From: Verrucomicrobiaceae bacterium
Lineage (GTDB): Bacteria; Verrucomicrobiota; Verrucomicrobiia; Verrucomicrobiales; Verrucomicrobiaceae
Assembly (NCBI GenBank): GCA_019694165.1
Contig: JAIBCL010000001.1
Coordinates: 682,001-746,000 of the forward strand
Direction of reading: 5' to 3'
DNA length: 64,000 nt
Positions within the stretch are counted from its first letter, which is position 1; each line of letters starts with the position of its first letter. The notes under the pieces were generated by a model that was not told the origin of the DNA, ran no database searches, and was given only the letters and a program-made list of their open reading frames with translations. Both the position numbers and the translations under genes were made by a program. Positions 34,716-43,157 of this stretch are shown here, piece after piece.

Positions 34716-34942
34716 GCCTTGGCCGTCTGGCGGATGCGTTCGAGCACCGTGGCATCATACGGACGATGCGGGGAGCGCACGCCTTCCAGCAGTGCGGCCT
34801 CGAGTGCGGGAGATTCGTCGAACTCCTGATGCTCGAGCATTCGCAAGGCTTCGCGCACGACATCACTTTCGTCGGCGTAGCGTCCGGTGTGAACGAGACG
34901 CTCGACAAGCTGGCTAAGCGCAGGTGGCAGGGCGATGGTCAT
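34712..34942 (-). CDS. parD: ParD/CopG-type ribbon-helix-helix antitoxin
   Basis: A 76-residue antitoxin: MTIALPPALSQLVERLVHTGRYADESDVVREALRMLEHQE has the ParD pattern of a beta strand, two helices and the conserved G-R-Y-x-D/N-x-S-D-V-V-R turn, followed by an acidic tail. The start at 34942 is the first ATG that yields this pattern; the open frame upstream is shadow of the DUF4838 gene. It would repress its own promoter in the 70-bp gap to 35013 and neutralise ParE. Confidence 0.87.
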   Translation of the reverse strand: MTIALPPALSQLVERLVHTGRYADESDVVREALRMLEHQEFDESPALEAALLEGVRSPHRPYDATVLERIRQTAKA

Positions 34943-35012
34943 GGGCGGATGGTAATTGGTCGAGCGATGAGTCTCAAGTCTTGAAGTAGCCACGCGGCGT
35001 ATCAGCGTCACC

Positions 35013-37685
35013 TCAAAACCCCACCTTCCCCAGCGCCTTCGTCGCGGTGCCATACGGGGCATCGAGCCAGAGGAGGCTTTGGCCGTTGCGACCGCGACCG
35101 GCGTTGAGGCCCCAGGTTTCGCCGGGCTTCGGTGCGCCGCCGAAGTCGGTGAAGGGAATCTTGAACCAGGCGGTCCAGGTGCGATCAGGCAATGAATAAG
35201 GGCCTTTTTGGCCGGTGACGCTGAAGCGGAATTGCCAGGTGCCGTTCCAGGTTTTGTCTTCGACGAGATCTCGTTTGCCGGGTGTATAAACGGCATCATA
35301 GCGCGAGCCTTCGACGGGGTTCGCGGCGATGCGATAGACTTTGCCGCCGGCGTTTGGCGGCGCGATGGCGAGTTCGACATACTCTTGCGTGAAGGTGTCC
35401 TTGTCCGGCTCGCGCTGATAGAAATCCTCGGGATGCACGAGCGGGTGCAGGCTTTCGATGCGCACGTAGAGATGTGCGTTGTCGCGCAGCAGCTTCATGC
35501 GCGTGGAGATGTTGGCGAAGGGCATTGAGTCATGCACGCGGAAGTATGACTCGGGCACGGTGTCCCAGGCTTTCGAATCAAGAGTGGGCTCAGCGTCCAC
35601 ACTCGCGATCTTGAGTTCGTGCTTGTCGGTCAGCACACCGGCGCGGATGGCGCGTGTGTCCCAGTTGATGCAGGTCTTGTTCCACTGCTGCTGGTAGCCT
35701 TCGCTCTCCAGCGCGGCGTGAGTGTAGAAGTGACCGCTGAACGGCGTCATCTGCGGCCAGTCGGCGAGCGGCTTCATGGAGGAGCGACCGCGACCACCAG
35801 CCAGCTTTTCCAGGCTCGCGTGCCATTCATCAATCGCGTCCATCAGCGGATCGAGGTTCACCTGCAAGGGGTTCATGGTCCACGCGTTCTGAAGATAGAA
35901 GATGCGCGAGAGCTGCCGCGCGTAGTCGAAGTCGATGCGGATCAAATGCAGCCGCGCGAGCACATCGGCGTCCTTCGTGCCCGACTCCGCGCGTGCAAGC
36001 AGACGATCCGCATCTGCGCAGAACTCGGGCGTGTAGAGGTTCATCACGTGCCACTTGCTGTCGTGATACAGCGAGCGCGAATACTTGCGATCCCACGCGG
36101 ACATGAAGACACCGAAAAAGTCGGAGTAGATCGCCATCTTCGTGTGCAGCAGATCGAAGAAGTCATTCATCGGCTTCGCAGCCTCGCCGAAAGCCGCTCC
36201 GCAAAACTCTTGCTGCAACGCGTGCCAGTCGGCGCTGGGATCATCCATCAGGCGGCCATAGACATAGTAGGCCGGGGCTTGCAGGCCTTTGACATAACCC
36301 ATCGCACCATCGCGATGCGACCACTTCACTTTGTTTCGCTCGATCGTGCGCACGACTTCTGCCATGTGCTCTGGCGTGCGCTCGGCGATATACGGTCCCG
36401 CTTGTCCGAAGCCTGTGAAGGTCTCTTCAAAACCGCTGATGCCAGCGGGGAACGCCACGCCTGCGAGCTTGTCGAAGTCATGCTGCGAGGCGAACTGGAT
36501 GTCAGGGATCACATTCTCCGGAAAGCGCTGGATGATCTCCGCAGAGATGGGCGTGTCCTGGTAGTTCAGCACGACAAAGCGCACCGCCGGATGCTTCGCA
36601 CGCACGCGCTCGGTGATGCGGAAGTAGGCCTGCCAGAGCTTGCCGCTCGCGCCGCGTGCTTTGACATCATTGAAGTCCATCGCCTTGCTGCCGAAGAGCT
36701 TCACGCAGTCATCGCAGTTGCACTGGCACAGCCGAAAACCATCCATCGGGCTGAGGTGGATGAGATTGTGCCCTTCCGCGATGCGCTTCTCCACTTCCGC
36801 AAACATGAGGTCCTGCACGCCCTGGTTCATCGGGCAATACATCATGTGATCATCAAAGCCGACCTTCCGCTCGATGGCGCGCTTGCCATCCGGCAGGAGC
36901 GCGAAGAACTCCGGGTGCGTTTTGCCAAACGTCGCCGTGGGCATCACCGTGTTCCAGCGCACCTCGCCGCCTTGCAGCGAGCCGAGACGCGGGAAGAAGT
37001 TGTTCGCGATGTTGTAGAACGTCTCGTGCGAGTGATCGTAGTTCGCCAGCATCAGCGGCTTCTTTTGCCGGTCCAAATCCGAGGGCATCGTGATCTTCGC
37101 CACCGGCAGAAACGCGATGCTGCGCGGGTCGAGCGCCAGCGGTGCCTTCTCCTTCGCCCGCTGCGCTTGCATGTTGTCACTGGGATAAATGTTCGGCTCG
37201 AAGTTGATGAAGAGGAACCGCGTTCCCACACGCTCGCGCAGGAAATCGCACACGCCCTTCACCGTGCCGAGCAACGCAAGCGGCTCGACTTGCCCCTTGC
37301 TCGTCTTGATAGCATCACGCTTGTCCCGACCCGCGATGATCACATCGCGCCCGACGACCCTTTGGAAATACGTCCAGTCCTCGAGCTGCTCCACCGCCAC
37401 GCCATGCGCCATCGCAAACTGCGTCGCCCCGAGATACAGTCCCGGCTTGTCCTTCGCCTTCGCGTTCTCGGTGTTGATCGCGATCTCAAAACCATTCTTC
37501 GCAAACGCCGCCTGCGTCAGCCGCGCCGACAACGTCAGCCAACCATCCACCACCACATCCCCCGTCGGCTCCGGCACGATGATCTGGTAATCGCACGCCT
37601 TGTTCTCCGCGATGATGAGATCGGCGGCGGGGAGTGAGGATGCAAAGACGAATGAAGCGAGGCAGAGGAGTAGGCTGATCTTCAT
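35013..37685 (-). CDS. DUF4838 carbohydrate-active protein with C-terminal CBM9-like domain
   Basis: An 890-residue secreted protein; the start at 37685 gives the signal peptide MKISLLLCLASFVFASSLPA. The N-terminal 150 residues are an alpha-glucuronidase/hexosaminidase-type accessory domain (LYLGATQFAMAHGV). The DUF4838 barrel region includes a cysteine cluster CQCNCDDCVKLFG, FVVLNYQDTPISAE, SHRDGAMGYVKGLQAPAYYVYG. Residues from about 680 to the end form a CBM9-like sandwich (DAEPTLDSKAWDTVPESYF, WTAWFKIPFTDFGG, GLNAGRGRNGQSLLWL). Related PVC proteins occur in polysaccharide loci; the reaction is not established. It is divergently transcribed from the SGNH gene at 37842. Confidence 0.88.
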   Translation of the reverse strand: MKISLLLCLASFVFASSLPAADLIIAENKACDYQIIVPEPTGDVVVDGWLTLSARLTQAAFAKNGFEIAINTENAKAKDKPGLYLGATQFAMAHGVAVEQLEDWTYFQRVVGRDVIIAGRDKRDAIKTSKGQVEPLALLGTVKGVCDFLRERVGTRFLFINFEPNIYPSDNMQAQRAKEKAPLALDPRSIAFLPVAKITMPSDLDRQKKPLMLANYDHSHETFYNIANNFFPRLGSLQGGEVRWNTVMPTATFGKTHPEFFALLPDGKRAIERKVGFDDHMMYCPMNQGVQDLMFAEVEKRIAEGHNLIHLSPMDGFRLCQCNCDDCVKLFGSKAMDFNDVKARGASGKLWQAYFRITERVRAKHPAVRFVVLNYQDTPISAEIIQRFPENVIPDIQFASQHDFDKLAGVAFPAGISGFEETFTGFGQAGPYIAERTPEHMAEVVRTIERNKVKWSHRDGAMGYVKGLQAPAYYVYGRLMDDPSADWHALQQEFCGAAFGEAAKPMNDFFDLLHTKMAIYSDFFGVFMSAWDRKYSRSLYHDSKWHVMNLYTPEFCADADRLLARAESGTKDADVLARLHLIRIDFDYARQLSRIFYLQNAWTMNPLQVNLDPLMDAIDEWHASLEKLAGGRGRSSMKPLADWPQMTPFSGHFYTHAALESEGYQQQWNKTCINWDTRAIRAGVLTDKHELKIASVDAEPTLDSKAWDTVPESYFRVHDSMPFANISTRMKLLRDNAHLYVRIESLHPLVHPEDFYQREPDKDTFTQEYVELAIAPPNAGGKVYRIAANPVEGSRYDAVYTPGKRDLVEDKTWNGTWQFRFSVTGQKGPYSLPDRTWTAWFKIPFTDFGGAPKPGETWGLNAGRGRNGQSLLWLDAPYGTATKALGKVGF

Positions 37686-37841
37686 GGGCCGAAGCATACG
37701 CAACCGGGCTGCGGATTCCTTGCGTGCCATTTCGAGCGTTCGGCACGCCCTGTCTGCGGATCCTCTGCCCACACTATTCGCCCAGCTTTGAGGGCCGGAA
37801 GACACGCACTGCCGTGCAAGCTCCCGTGCCTTCGTTCGGTA

Positions 37842-40325
37842 ATGTCCCACATGCTTTGTCGCATTCTAACTCTCCTCTTTGTCAGTTTGTCTGCTGGTTC
37901 GGCCATCGCGCAATCACCATCGAATCTGCTGCTCAATCCCGCGCTGAACTTCCATTGCTTCACCAACTCCCGCACAGGCGAGGGCGCGGAGTTCAAGAGC
38001 GGCAGCATCGCGTGCTGGGATGTGGCGACGTATGGCGATGCGGAGGCGTATCGCGCGGCGCGGCAGCAGGTGTTTCGTCCGGGCTTCGCGGTGGACAATG
38101 TGATGGTCATTCATCCGGGGAAGAGCGTCTCGCAATTCGCGCTGCTGGCGGAGCTGGGGCTCGATGGCGGGGAGCATGTGAGCCTCTCGGTTTTCGGACA
38201 TCAGGCCAAACCGAAATCGCTGCGTGCGTCGATTCACATGATGCGGCTCGACAGCGATGAAGGCTCGTGGAGTCCGAAGGAATTTGGGTTGTCCGATGCA
38301 CGCACCTTTCCAAAACACTCGCGCGGCGAACTGACAGCGCTGCCGACGATGGCGAGCGTGTCGGGCGAGCAGACGGACTTTGAACTCAAAGTGGAGAAGG
38401 CAATGATCCCGTTTGGCTTCACGGAGAGCGGCACGACTTCGACGAAGCAGCCCAACGTCATCGGCATCACCGTCGAGTTCACGAATGCAGGCAGCGAGGA
38501 CGTGTGGATTTACTCGCCTTGTCTCGCGCGTGGCGATGTCGCGGTGAATCGTTTGCCTGAAGGGCGCGCGATACCGGACTACTATCGCGGCATCCCGCGC
38601 ACGATTCAGAAGCTGTGGCGAGGCGAGCCGCTGCATTTGATCGTCATGGGTTCGAGCATCGATCGCGGCAGCGCGAACCCGCCGATGACGGCCTATGACG
38701 AGGCCCCGAAGTCACCGACTTTCAAACAACCGCTGTCGAAGGTGCGTGAGTTCGAGGGCGACGTGGTGGGGCATCCAGAATGGAACGACTACACCGGCTG
38801 GTGGCAGCATCACTACATGTATGGCGGGCGATTGCGGCAGTGGTTGATGCAGAAGTTCAATTACCCCATCGACCGTCTGCTGCTGAACACGATGGCCTGC
38901 GATGGCTCCTGCATCGCCGAGTCGCACTCCGGCCTCGAAGCGTATGCGACGCTGAGTTTGCCACCCGATCCTGGCGCGAACGGACATGCCAAAAGCAAGA
39001 CCTGGCAGGAGCTGTATCCGGCGGTCTTCTCACGACCTGAGGGCGCGAGACCTGATCTCGTGATCTTCGGCAGCGGTGCGAATGAGAAGGTGGATGGAGC
39101 GGATGAAGTCGCTGCATTTGAAGGAGCCATCCGCTGGTTCCAGCGACACTATCCGGGCACGGAGTTCGTCTTCTGCATGTGGCAGAATCGCGAGACCTAC
39201 ACGCCGAACACAGGCCATCTGCGCGAGCTGTCGCTGCGTTATCAGATTCCCTTCATTGACCTCGGCCGCGTGATCAGCGAGACGACGCGCTACTGCAACA
39301 GCTACGCGCTGGTGCCGAGCGACGGCCATCCGCAAGCCGCCGCGCACTACCTTTGGGCCAGGCAACTCGAGCGCGCCTTCGAAGTGGCGGATCCCATCGC
39401 GTCGGGCATCGCGCAGCTCAGCTTGCCCGAACGATTGAGTCCGCACACCATCGGCTGGGAAGGCGAAGTCACGACCTACAATGCCGACGACAAACGCCTG
39501 CACGGCAATCGCGCCTTCATCCTCGATGACACCTTCGTGAATGTCTGGGCCACGACGAAGGATGACCTCGTCGGCATCCGACTCGACGGCGCGCCCGACG
39601 AAGCCTCGCGTCGTCGTCCCTCGCGTGCTCGCGACAATCGCAACTCCACCTTCGCCACCGGTAGATTCAGCCTCGGTGATCGACACATCATCGAAGTCAC
39701 AGGCAAAGATTCGGCCCTCGTAGCTGTCGATGCGAAGACTGCGCTGAACCGCCAGACCGTGCCCGTGACGGGCCCGCGATGGAAGCTGCCAACCAAGCTC
39801 GAGCCCTTCGCCTCCGAATGGGGTGCTCCCTTTGGCGATGCATCCGTGAAGCTCACGCCAGGAGCCTCAGCCATCACAGACTTCATCGGAACCGATCTAT
39901 CCGTTGCTTATGTCGATGCCGCCGACGGCGGTGAATTGATCGTCACCGTCGATGGCGAAGAACGCCTCAAAACTTCAACGAACACGGCCTTCACCGACGC
40001 CGATGGCAAACCGCACTTCATGGAGAATCGCAAAGGCATCCGCGGCCTGCCGTATGGCTGGCATCAAGTTTGCGTCACCTGCGACGGCAAGCCTGTGCGA
40101 CTGCTCGGAGCCTTCACCTATGACACGCGCCCGAACCGCCAGGCCGAGCGCGTCGAACGAGGCCGCGCCTTCCCCGGCGAGACGATCCGATTCACCGCAG
40201 GTTTCAAAAGCAGACCGTGGATCGTTTGCAGTGGTGGTCTGCAAGTGAAGATCGAAGATGTGAACGCGATGAGTGTGAAGTTCACCGGCACGGGCGAAGG
40301 CGGCTATGAGGTCATCGGCGAGTAG
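37842..40325 (+). CDS. Large exported SGNH-hydrolase-like esterase
   Basis: An 827-residue protein. ATG at 37842 (or 37851) starts a signal peptide (ILTLLFVSLSAGSAIAQ); the frame is open slightly further upstream without a sensible N-terminus. The first 250 residues are a beta-sandwich (NLLLNPALNFHCF to DVWIYSPCLARGD). An SGNH-type core follows: block I HLIVMGSSIDRGS with Ser near 271, DLVIFGSGANEKVDG as the block III equivalent, and a late VPSDGHPQAAAHYLW that supplies the D-x-x-H pair. The C-terminal 280 residues are beta domains. Likely an acetyl- or similar esterase for polysaccharide side groups (inference). Confidence 0.8.
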   Translation: MSHMLCRILTLLFVSLSAGSAIAQSPSNLLLNPALNFHCFTNSRTGEGAEFKSGSIACWDVATYGDAEAYRAARQQVFRPGFAVDNVMVIHPGKSVSQFALLAELGLDGGEHVSLSVFGHQAKPKSLRASIHMMRLDSDEGSWSPKEFGLSDARTFPKHSRGELTALPTMASVSGEQTDFELKVEKAMIPFGFTESGTTSTKQPNVIGITVEFTNAGSEDVWIYSPCLARGDVAVNRLPEGRAIPDYYRGIPRTIQKLWRGEPLHLIVMGSSIDRGSANPPMTAYDEAPKSPTFKQPLSKVREFEGDVVGHPEWNDYTGWWQHHYMYGGRLRQWLMQKFNYPIDRLLLNTMACDGSCIAESHSGLEAYATLSLPPDPGANGHAKSKTWQELYPAVFSRPEGARPDLVIFGSGANEKVDGADEVAAFEGAIRWFQRHYPGTEFVFCMWQNRETYTPNTGHLRELSLRYQIPFIDLGRVISETTRYCNSYALVPSDGHPQAAAHYLWARQLERAFEVADPIASGIAQLSLPERLSPHTIGWEGEVTTYNADDKRLHGNRAFILDDTFVNVWATTKDDLVGIRLDGAPDEASRRRPSRARDNRNSTFATGRFSLGDRHIIEVTGKDSALVAVDAKTALNRQTVPVTGPRWKLPTKLEPFASEWGAPFGDASVKLTPGASAITDFIGTDLSVAYVDAADGGELIVTVDGEERLKTSTNTAFTDADGKPHFMENRKGIRGLPYGWHQVCVTCDGKPVRLLGAFTYDTRPNRQAERVERGRAFPGETIRFTAGFKSRPWIVCSGGLQVKIEDVNAMSVKFTGTGEGGYEVIGE

Positions 40326-40390
40326 CGGCCCTCGTGAAGGAATCAAAACACAACCACGCGCGAATCACCGTATCGCTCAAACACTCCGCC

Positions 40391-41482
40391 ATGAAAGCCA
40401 TCCTGCTCACCTCACTGCTTTTCCTCCCCATCATCGCGACCGCGCAAACAGCCGCGCCAGTCGTGACTCGCACCGCTGCAATCACCGGTCAGGGATATTT
40501 TCCCGTGGCGCAGCGACTTCACGATGGACGCATCGCCGTCATCATGCGTGGCGGCGCGGAGCATCTCGGACTCAAGGGTCGGCTCGACATGATCTTCTCC
40601 AGCGACGAAGGCAAGACGTGGAGCAAGCCGGTGGTGGTGAATGATTCACCCATTGATGATCGCAATCCCGCACTCGGTGTGGCGAAGGACGGCACCATGG
40701 TGGTCGGCTTCTGGCGAACCGCCACGTATGATGAAACCGGCAAATACAATCCGAAGCTCACGGACAAAGAACGGTCCACCTGGGTGACGCGCTCGAAGGA
40801 CGGCGCCACTTGGTCGGAGGCAACGCAGATCGACACGAGCGAAATCGAACTCGGCAGTCCCTTTGGTCGCATGATCACACTGCCAGACGGCACGATGCTC
40901 ATGCCCATTTACGGCTACGAAGTGCGGCCCGCTGGCAAGAAGCTCACGTCGGATCGCAATCACAGCTACATCTATCGCTCCACCGACAATGGCCAGACGT
41001 GGAAGCGACTCTCCGAAATCGGCGATGGCAAACAACAGCTCAATGAGACCGCCATCGAGCGTCTCGCGTCCGGCAAGATCATCGCCGCGATGCGTTCACG
41101 CGCGGGTGAAGTCTGGCTCTCCGAAAGCGCTGACAACGGCGCGACGTGGTCCAAAACCAAGCAGCTCTCACCAGTGAACGCGCATCCCGCCGATCTCTGC
41201 CTGTTACCCGATGGCCGCATCCTCATGACCATCGGCAATCGAATCGGCGCAGACGCAAACTTCGGCGTCTTCGGCCTCGTCAGCGATGCCAGCGGCAGCT
41301 TCGCCTTGGAGAAACGTTTCCCGCTCGTCACCGATGCGCTCAGCCGCGACTGCGGTTATCCGAGCAGTGTCGTGCTGAAGGACGGACGTGCGCTCACGCT
41401 CTACTATGCGACACGAGTGAAGGAACACCCCGAGTGGAAAGTCCACTGCGGCGCGCTCGTGTTCGATGTGCCGAAGCCGTGA
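40391..41482 (+). CDS. Exported sialidase-like BNR/Asp-box repeat protein
   Basis: A 363-residue six-bladed propeller protein. Start at 40391 begins the signal peptide MKAILLTSLLFLPIIATAQ. Four Asp-box motifs are visible: SSDEGKTWSK, SKDGATWSE, STDNGQTWKR and SADNGATWSK. The usual sialidase arginine triad cannot be assigned with certainty, so a glycan exo-hydrolase is likely but sialic acid need not be the substrate. It follows the SGNH gene by 65 bp on the same strand and converges with the sulfatase at 41534. Confidence 0.88.
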   Translation: MKAILLTSLLFLPIIATAQTAAPVVTRTAAITGQGYFPVAQRLHDGRIAVIMRGGAEHLGLKGRLDMIFSSDEGKTWSKPVVVNDSPIDDRNPALGVAKDGTMVVGFWRTATYDETGKYNPKLTDKERSTWVTRSKDGATWSEATQIDTSEIELGSPFGRMITLPDGTMLMPIYGYEVRPAGKKLTSDRNHSYIYRSTDNGQTWKRLSEIGDGKQQLNETAIERLASGKIIAAMRSRAGEVWLSESADNGATWSKTKQLSPVNAHPADLCLLPDGRILMTIGNRIGADANFGVFGLVSDASGSFALEKRFPLVTDALSRDCGYPSSVVLKDGRALTLYYATRVKEHPEWKVHCGALVFDVPKP

Positions 41483-41533
41483 TTGGATCGGGAATAGCTC
41501 TCGTCCCCACTTTGCTTCTGCTCTTCAGCTCAG

Positions 41534-43090
41534 TCACCGGCTCCGCTTGTCCTCGCACAGCTTCTCGAAGAGTTTCGTCAGCTTCGCCACGATGTCGGGG
41601 TGCTCGCGCCAAAGGTTCTTCGTTTCGCCGGGATCGGAGTCCAGGTCGTAGAGCTGCGCGGGCGGGGCGTCGGGCTTGAGTTGGCCGTCGGGGGTGTAGT
41701 CGCTGTTGGTCATGCCTACGTCGGCGAATTTCAGGTAGGGCGCGCGGTCGGTTTTCTCGGTGGAGTAGCCGGAGCCCTGGCCCATGACGAGCTTCCACTT
41801 GCCCTCGCGCACCGCCCAGAGGCCTTCGCGACGCTTCTCGAAGTAGCTCGATGAACCGGACTGCACGACGAGGTTAGGTCGCACCTCGGACTTCGCCTCG
41901 CCGAGCATCGCAGGTAGCACATTGAAGCTGTCAGGACCAGCGTCGTCGGGCAAAGACTGGCCGGTGATCGCGGCGAAGGTGGATAGCATGTCAGTGAGGC
42001 AGATAACTTGCTTCGACGTGGTGCCCGGCGCGATGCGGCCCGGCCAGCGCACGAGAAAGGGCACGCGATTGCCGCCTTCCCACACGTCGCCTTTCTGGCC
42101 GTTGAGCGGTGCACAAGACCGATGGCCGTGACCGAATCCCTCGCGCTCATACACGCCGCCGTTGTCGCTGCTGAAGATGACCAGCGTGCGCTCAGTGAGC
42201 TTCAGTTTGTCGAGCAACGCAAGCAATTCGCCCACCGACCAGTCCAGCTCATGCACAAAGTCGCCGTATTTCCCCGCCTCGCTCGTGCCTGCAAATTTCG
42301 CATTCGGCGTCAGCGGCGTGTGGATGTTGTTCGGCACGTAGTGGAGATAAAACGGCTCGTCCTTGTGCTGCTCGATAAACGCCATGGCCTTCGTGTGCAG
42401 CGTGCTCGCGTTGTCCTCGTTCTTCATCGTGAAGGCCGACTTGCCGCTGACGACCTTTTGTCCCTCGATGCGAATCGGATCATCCGCGCGCAGGCCGACG
42501 ATGCGATGGTTCTCGACGTAAGCGCCCCAGCGATTCGACACATCGCCGAAGAAGTAATCGAATCCGATCTCCAGCGGCCCGGGCTTAAGTTCCGCATTCC
42601 AATCCACCTTCTGCTTCGCGCTGCCAAAGCCGAGGTGCCACTTGCCCACGATGCCGGTCGCATATCCCGCCTGCTTCATCAGCGACGCGGTGGTCATGCG
42701 CTTCTCCTCAATCAACAACGCCGCGCCCGGCGATGCCCACGTCTGCTGTTTGCGTCGCCACGGATAGCGTCCCGTGAGCACGCCATAGCGCGTGGGGCAG
42801 CACAAGCCTGCGGGTGTATGCGCATCGGTGAAGCGAATGCCCTCCTTAGCGAGGCGGTCGATGTTTGGCGTCTTCAACTTCGTCGCGCCCTGGCAGGTGA
42901 GGTCGTTGTAGCCGAGATCGTCGGCCATGATGAAGACGATGTTTGGCTTCGCTGACTCAGCGCCGAATGACGAAGCCAGTGCCCAGCAAACCGAAAAAGC
43001 CAGCACAGCGAATCGTGTGCTGCTCCAGAGTAGTGAGCGCAGCGACGTAGTGAGGAATGACGACAGGAGGAGGGTAAAGATCACACGCAT
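41534..43090 (-). CDS. Secreted sulfatase, arylsulfatase A-like
   Basis: A 518-residue sulfatase with an unusually long N-terminal region (about 44 residues, two hydrophobic stretches, LLLSSFLTTSL and FAVLAFSVCWALASSFGA). The first metal strand is NIVFIMADDLGYNDL, the formylglycine motif CCPTR at 97-101 followed by YGVLTG, then GKWHLGFG and FSSDNGG. C97 is the modification site because it fits C-x-P-x-R. The protein resembles the sulfatase at 1-1183 along its length. An internal Met after the first stretch is absent, so the long leader is accepted as annotated. It lies 67 bp downstream of the next sulfatase. Confidence 0.93.
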   Translation of the reverse strand: MRVIFTLLLSSFLTTSLRSLLWSSTRFAVLAFSVCWALASSFGAESAKPNIVFIMADDLGYNDLTCQGATKLKTPNIDRLAKEGIRFTDAHTPAGLCCPTRYGVLTGRYPWRRKQQTWASPGAALLIEEKRMTTASLMKQAGYATGIVGKWHLGFGSAKQKVDWNAELKPGPLEIGFDYFFGDVSNRWGAYVENHRIVGLRADDPIRIEGQKVVSGKSAFTMKNEDNASTLHTKAMAFIEQHKDEPFYLHYVPNNIHTPLTPNAKFAGTSEAGKYGDFVHELDWSVGELLALLDKLKLTERTLVIFSSDNGGVYEREGFGHGHRSCAPLNGQKGDVWEGGNRVPFLVRWPGRIAPGTTSKQVICLTDMLSTFAAITGQSLPDDAGPDSFNVLPAMLGEAKSEVRPNLVVQSGSSSYFEKRREGLWAVREGKWKLVMGQGSGYSTEKTDRAPYLKFADVGMTNSDYTPDGQLKPDAPPAQLYDLDSDPGETKNLWREHPDIVAKLTKLFEKLCEDKRSR

Positions 43091-43157
43091 GAGCCTGAAA
43101 CGAAGCGAAGCAGCCGAAAATGCCCAAACTCAATCTGCGCTTTGTCCCTATGTCTCA

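Noticed and set aside
35619-37637. 672-codon plus-strand frame
   Set aside because: Antisense to the DUF4838 gene and rich in Arg/His; no domain.
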